Part shown: in pieces, positions 20,147 to 22,550 of the stretch
Position numbering within the stretch: the first letter of the stretch is position 1
How the letters are laid out: every line of letters starts with the position of its first letter
Assembly: GCA_964359435.1 (NCBI GenBank)
Contig: CAYHSY010000008.1
Coordinates: 1 to 22,550, forward strand
Reading direction: 5' to 3'
DNA length: 22,550 nucleotides
DNA from: CAYHSY01 sp964359435
Lineage (GTDB): Bacteria; Patescibacteriota; Minisyncoccia; UBA6257; JAUSGH01
The notes under the pieces: model-generated
Told to the model about the DNA's origin: nothing
Databases searched by the model: none
The model's input: the letters and a program-made list of their open reading frames with translations, nothing else
Translations under genes and position numbers: made by a program

Positions 20147-21148
20147 ATGAGTTATGATGTATCAAAATCAGCGCGAGGATTTCTAATAATTCTTATCGCC
20201 ATCCCGCTTTTATTTTTGGGTTGGGTCGGGAGAGTTGGAGCTCAAGTTCGGGGCGGGGGAGGCGAAGCGCAGGTCTTGAACGGGTCTTTGGGTGACCGCT
20301 ATATTTTGACTTTTCAAAACATCGCCGCTTCACCGGAAAAATGGACCGTGCTTATTTCTTTGCCGGGCGGGAGCGCGACCGTGGAAGAACTTATGGGCTC
20401 GGCCGCGCAGATTGATTTTGACGTGTTCGAGATCCAACCGTTGAATTTTGGCGAATATATCCAGGCCATCGTGGCCCTGGTCGGCGATCCGGATGATTTC
20501 CGTATAGCTATATATAATGAAGATGGCGATGAGATTTATACCGCTTCCGTTGAGGAGGGGACGGTGGAGCTTCTGCCGGAGTTGGCCGACGAATTTAGAA
20601 GCGGCATCGGTTTGGGTGGTTATGCCCCCGAGGATTTTGCTGATTTCAATTTGGATGACTATATAGATATAGAAGACGAGGGCGCGGTGGCCGGCACCGT
20701 GAGGAGGGGCATTGAAGCTATCCAGGATTTTGCCGGTTCCGTTTTTGGCGTTCCTTCAGCCGGTCTTCGGAGTACGGCTCCAGCCGACAGGCAAATTGGT
20801 CCGGGCGTGACAGTTTCGCCCAGTGGGCAAGTTAGTTTTGCTCCCGGGACCAAGGACGCGGCCGGGCGAGCGCCCGTCAACTTGTCTCCTACAAGGAGTG
20901 CGGGAGCCGCAAGTGGAGGGGTGGGTGGGTCTGTCTTTGGGGGCGGTGGTGGTAGCACCGGTTTAACGGGGGGCGGGGTGGGAGGCGGTGTCTATAGTCG
21001 AGCAGCGTCACAGGGGATGACTGGCGGGTTTGGTTTCTCGGGGCAGTTTGGCGGCGGCGGTCAAGGTACCGGCTTTGGAGGTAGCGGCGGTAGCGGCTTT
21101 AGCACCGGCGCTCGTAACGGGCCGAATCCGTATGGCATCACTCCATAA
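20147..21148 (+). CDS. Secreted protein SP4 with N-terminal beta module and Gly-rich tail
   Basis: No named family recognised. The 333-residue protein starts with a signal peptide (ARGFLIILIAIPLLFLGWVG, likely cut near VGAQV). Directly after it (about 45-145) lies a beta-rich region, DRYILTFQNIAASPEKWTVL ... LNFGEYIQAIVALVGDPDDF ... IAIYNEDGDEIYTAS. Its second half is similar in layout to LKPGKNVVAKV...FKFNFIATDGRVFTE of SP1, so it may be the same module. An acidic middle (FADFNLDDYIDIEDEGAVAG) follows. From about 250 on the protein is Gly/Ser-rich (GGGG, GGVGGG, GFGGSGGSGFS) and probably disordered, ending NPYGITP. It may be a surface or matrix protein. Similarity of the module is visual only. 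A terminator follows 33 nt after the stop. Confidence 0.72.
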   Translation: MSYDVSKSARGFLIILIAIPLLFLGWVGRVGAQVRGGGGEAQVLNGSLGDRYILTFQNIAASPEKWTVLISLPGGSATVEELMGSAAQIDFDVFEIQPLNFGEYIQAIVALVGDPDDFRIAIYNEDGDEIYTASVEEGTVELLPELADEFRSGIGLGGYAPEDFADFNLDDYIDIEDEGAVAGTVRRGIEAIQDFAGSVFGVPSAGLRSTAPADRQIGPGVTVSPSGQVSFAPGTKDAAGRAPVNLSPTRSAGAASGGVGGSVFGGGGGSTGLTGGGVGGGVYSRAASQGMTGGFGFSGQFGGGGQGTGFGGSGGSGFSTGARNGPNPYGITP

Positions 21149-21180
21149 TTCGCTTTAGAATGGAAATATTAAAATAATAA

Positions 21181-21218
21181 AAATCGTCCGCGTTATCAAC
21201 AGCTCGGGCGATTTTTAT
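21181..21218 (+). terminator. Intrinsic terminator after SP4
   Basis: AAATCGTCCG (21181-21190) pairs with CGGGCGATTT (21205-21214) with one G-T pair, followed by TTATTT. Confidence 0.8.
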
Positions 21219-21221
21219 TTG

Positions 21222-21230
21222 TGTTATGAT
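21222..21230 (+). promoter_or_regulatory. Extended -10 promoter of the last exported-protein gene
   Basis: TG-T-TATGAT, followed by TTATAG exactly as at 1975-1986. It ends 19 nt before ATG 21250, so a leader of about 13 nt is expected. Confidence 0.5.
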
Positions 21231-21249
21231 TTATAGTAAGGCGAATTCT

Positions 21250-22550
21250 ATGCTATTTTCACGTCATTTTAAGATTACAATAACTTATATCCTGCCGATT
21301 TTGGCTATTATGTTGGCGGGAGGGGTGTTTTGGTATAAGGAAAAGGTTTCGGCTCTGGGTGGCGGCACTATATCTTGCAGTGCCGCTGCCGTTGGGGGAT
21401 CAACCACGTGTACTATTACTGCGGGTACAACATATAACTGTGTTGCTGGAGTTGCTCCAACTAGCGTTATTGATGGGGTGGCAGCTGGCGTGGCGATATC
21501 CTGTAATTTTACTGAGGCCGTATTCACTGTGCCGGTTGGGGCAAGTACTGGGGCTGGTAAAACCGTTGCTTTAACGGATGGAGGGGGTACCACTAATACA
21601 ACAATGACTGTGAATAGTAGTGGCGGCGGATCTAGTGCTACCACCATTACCCCCGATACACTTCCGGTTTTAGCCGGACCTGGAAGGGGTGCGGCAGCCG
21701 CACCTGGCGGCGCGGCGCGGGTGAATCCGGTTACAAAGGAGGCGTTTGTGGCATCCTCGCTCTATACGCCTGTGGAATATAATCAGAAAACAGGGGAATT
21801 AACACTCCGCGGTGACAATTTTAACGGATATGAGATCGTATTTGTAGATGGGGAGAAAGTGCCGATGACCGTCCTTGATTCTAGGACGATTTTGGCCGAA
21901 GCTCCCGGATTGGCGTCGGGTGAGCATACGGCGGAGGTGGTTGATCCTAACCAGGAGCATTCGGCTGTTTTCAGCGTTCTGGAGGAAGATAAAATTAAAC
22001 CGGTGATTGATATTGGGATTAAGGCATCCAACGTTTCTATTGAAATTAAAGATGAGGATGTTCAAAAAGCGGGGGTTGAATATTTTGGCGATGGTTTGGA
22101 AAAATTCGACCGACCGAAGTTTGATGATAAATTTGAATATATTCAAAAATTCAGAGACTTGGGTTTGTCAAAGTCGATGTTTATTTTGGAAAAGGGCAGT
22201 ATAATTTTCCAGCCGCAAAATTTGGCGGCCTATGGCGAATTGGTGGTGAGGAATTTGGGCGGGTCGGTTGTGGGTCGGTATGCTTTGGGACCCAACGTGC
22301 CGCCGATTACGATTTTGACCGAAGATAATCAGGAATATACTTTTACCGTTTATGACGCGGATGGCAAGGAAGTCTTCGCAGTCCTCGTGAAAGTTCAAGA
22401 CGGAAAAATTATAAGTATCTCAAGCGATAATCTGCCTCTGGCTTCCACGCTTTTTTCCGAGGCCGCGCGTAATCCGGCGGGCGTGGCGGTTACGGCAGAG
22501 GATGCATCCGGCAACATTGCTTCCGAAATTGCTTTTGCGGGCCCTGCGCC
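21250..22550 (+). CDS. Exported TIG-domain-like protein SP5 (3' end outside window)
   Basis: The frame is open from ATG 21250 to the window end (433 codons, no stop). Residues about 10-30 (ITYILPILAIMLAGGVFW) form a signal peptide or membrane anchor. Residues about 38-140 are Gly/Thr/Ala-rich with four cysteines (ISCSAAAVGGSTTC, YNCVAG, ISCNFT). After a Gly/Ala/Pro linker, residues about 165-245 (LYTPVEYNQKTGELTLRGDN, FVDGEKVPMTVLDSRTILAE, SGEHTAEVVD) resemble an IPT/TIG immunoglobulin-like domain. Further on there is NQEYTFTVYDADGKEVFAVL, recalling the DG turn of the shared module in SP1-SP4, and an end DASGNIASE typical of repeat Ig-like domains. It is probably a large surface protein or adhesin. 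Family and total length are unknown because the end is missing. Confidence 0.75.
   Translation, partial: MLFSRHFKITITYILPILAIMLAGGVFWYKEKVSALGGGTISCSAAAVGGSTTCTITAGTTYNCVAGVAPTSVIDGVAAGVAISCNFTEAVFTVPVGASTGAGKTVALTDGGGTTNTTMTVNSSGGGSSATTITPDTLPVLAGPGRGAAAAPGGAARVNPVTKEAFVASSLYTPVEYNQKTGELTLRGDNFNGYEIVFVDGEKVPMTVLDSRTILAEAPGLASGEHTAEVVDPNQEHSAVFSVLEEDKIKPVIDIGIKASNVSIEIKDEDVQKAGVEYFGDGLEKFDRPKFDDKFEYIQKFRDLGLSKSMFILEKGSIIFQPQNLAAYGELVVRNLGGSVVGRYALGPNVPPITILTEDNQEYTFTVYDADGKEVFAVLVKVQDGKIISISSDNLPLASTLFSEAARNPAGVAVTAEDASGNIASEIAFAGPA

Noticed and set aside
20880..21130. Gly-rich 3' part of SP4 as a tandem DNA repeat
   Set aside because: The GGC/GGT/GGG codons are irregular with no fixed period, so this is low-complexity coding sequence rather than a tandem repeat.

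Overview
The window most resembles the chromosome of a Candidate Phyla Radiation bacterium (Patescibacteria, probably a Parcubacteria-type lineage). This is an inference from gene content and style; no rRNA is present to confirm it. The supporting signs are small, tightly packed genes, a short EF-Tu-domain-2-like 'translation elongation factor-like' protein, a membrane-anchored Clp-type double ATPase, a PHP-containing PolX, an infC-rpmI-rplT block, many secreted proteins without clear homologues, and families of short hairpin repeats. A tRNA without an encoded CCA end is compatible with this but not specific. Almost everything is on the + strand; only infC-rpmI-rplT is on the - strand.

Layout. 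1-306: 3' end of a Mur ligase (MurE-like). 307-589: gene-free stretch with a 42-bp near-perfect palindrome and a compound hairpin repeat that runs into the next promoter. 599-1945: beta-CASP metallo-beta-lactamase nuclease. 1990-4683: likely operon of a SLOG/LOG-like protein, a lysine-tailed EF-like protein, MgtC and an amino-acid permease. 4693-6641: BCAM0308/NMD3-like zinc-ribbon protein and an O-antigen ligase/polymerase-like membrane protein. 6671-6742: tRNA-Arg(CCG) with a terminator. 6914-7762: PP2C-like phosphatase. 7932-9260: EndoQ-like PHP nuclease. 9279-14137: secreted protein, small membrane protein, Clp-like ATPase with a degenerate first ATPase site, half-size MFS protein. 14234-16634: PolX, a 44-residue membrane miniprotein, a NUDIX hydrolase. 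16695-18981: a frameshifted paralogue of the secreted protein and a Cys-rich secreted protein. 19010-20050 (-): rplT, rpmI, infC. 20147-22550: two more exported proteins, the last cut by the window edge.

Three themes run through the window. First, many gene heads have an (often extended) -10 box only 6-9 nt before the start codon, which points to leaderless mRNAs. Applied to infC, this puts its start at an AUC codon. Second, short G/C-rich palindromic repeats lie in intergenic DNA and also in frame inside two genes (the O-antigen ligase-like gene and endoQ), resembling the palindromic elements known from Rickettsia genes. Third, four exported proteins (9279, 16695, 17746, 20147) appear to share a short beta-rich module, suggesting a local, expanding family of surface or secreted proteins next to a membrane-tethered AAA+ machine. 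I found no CRISPR array, insertion sequence, integrase or phage gene.
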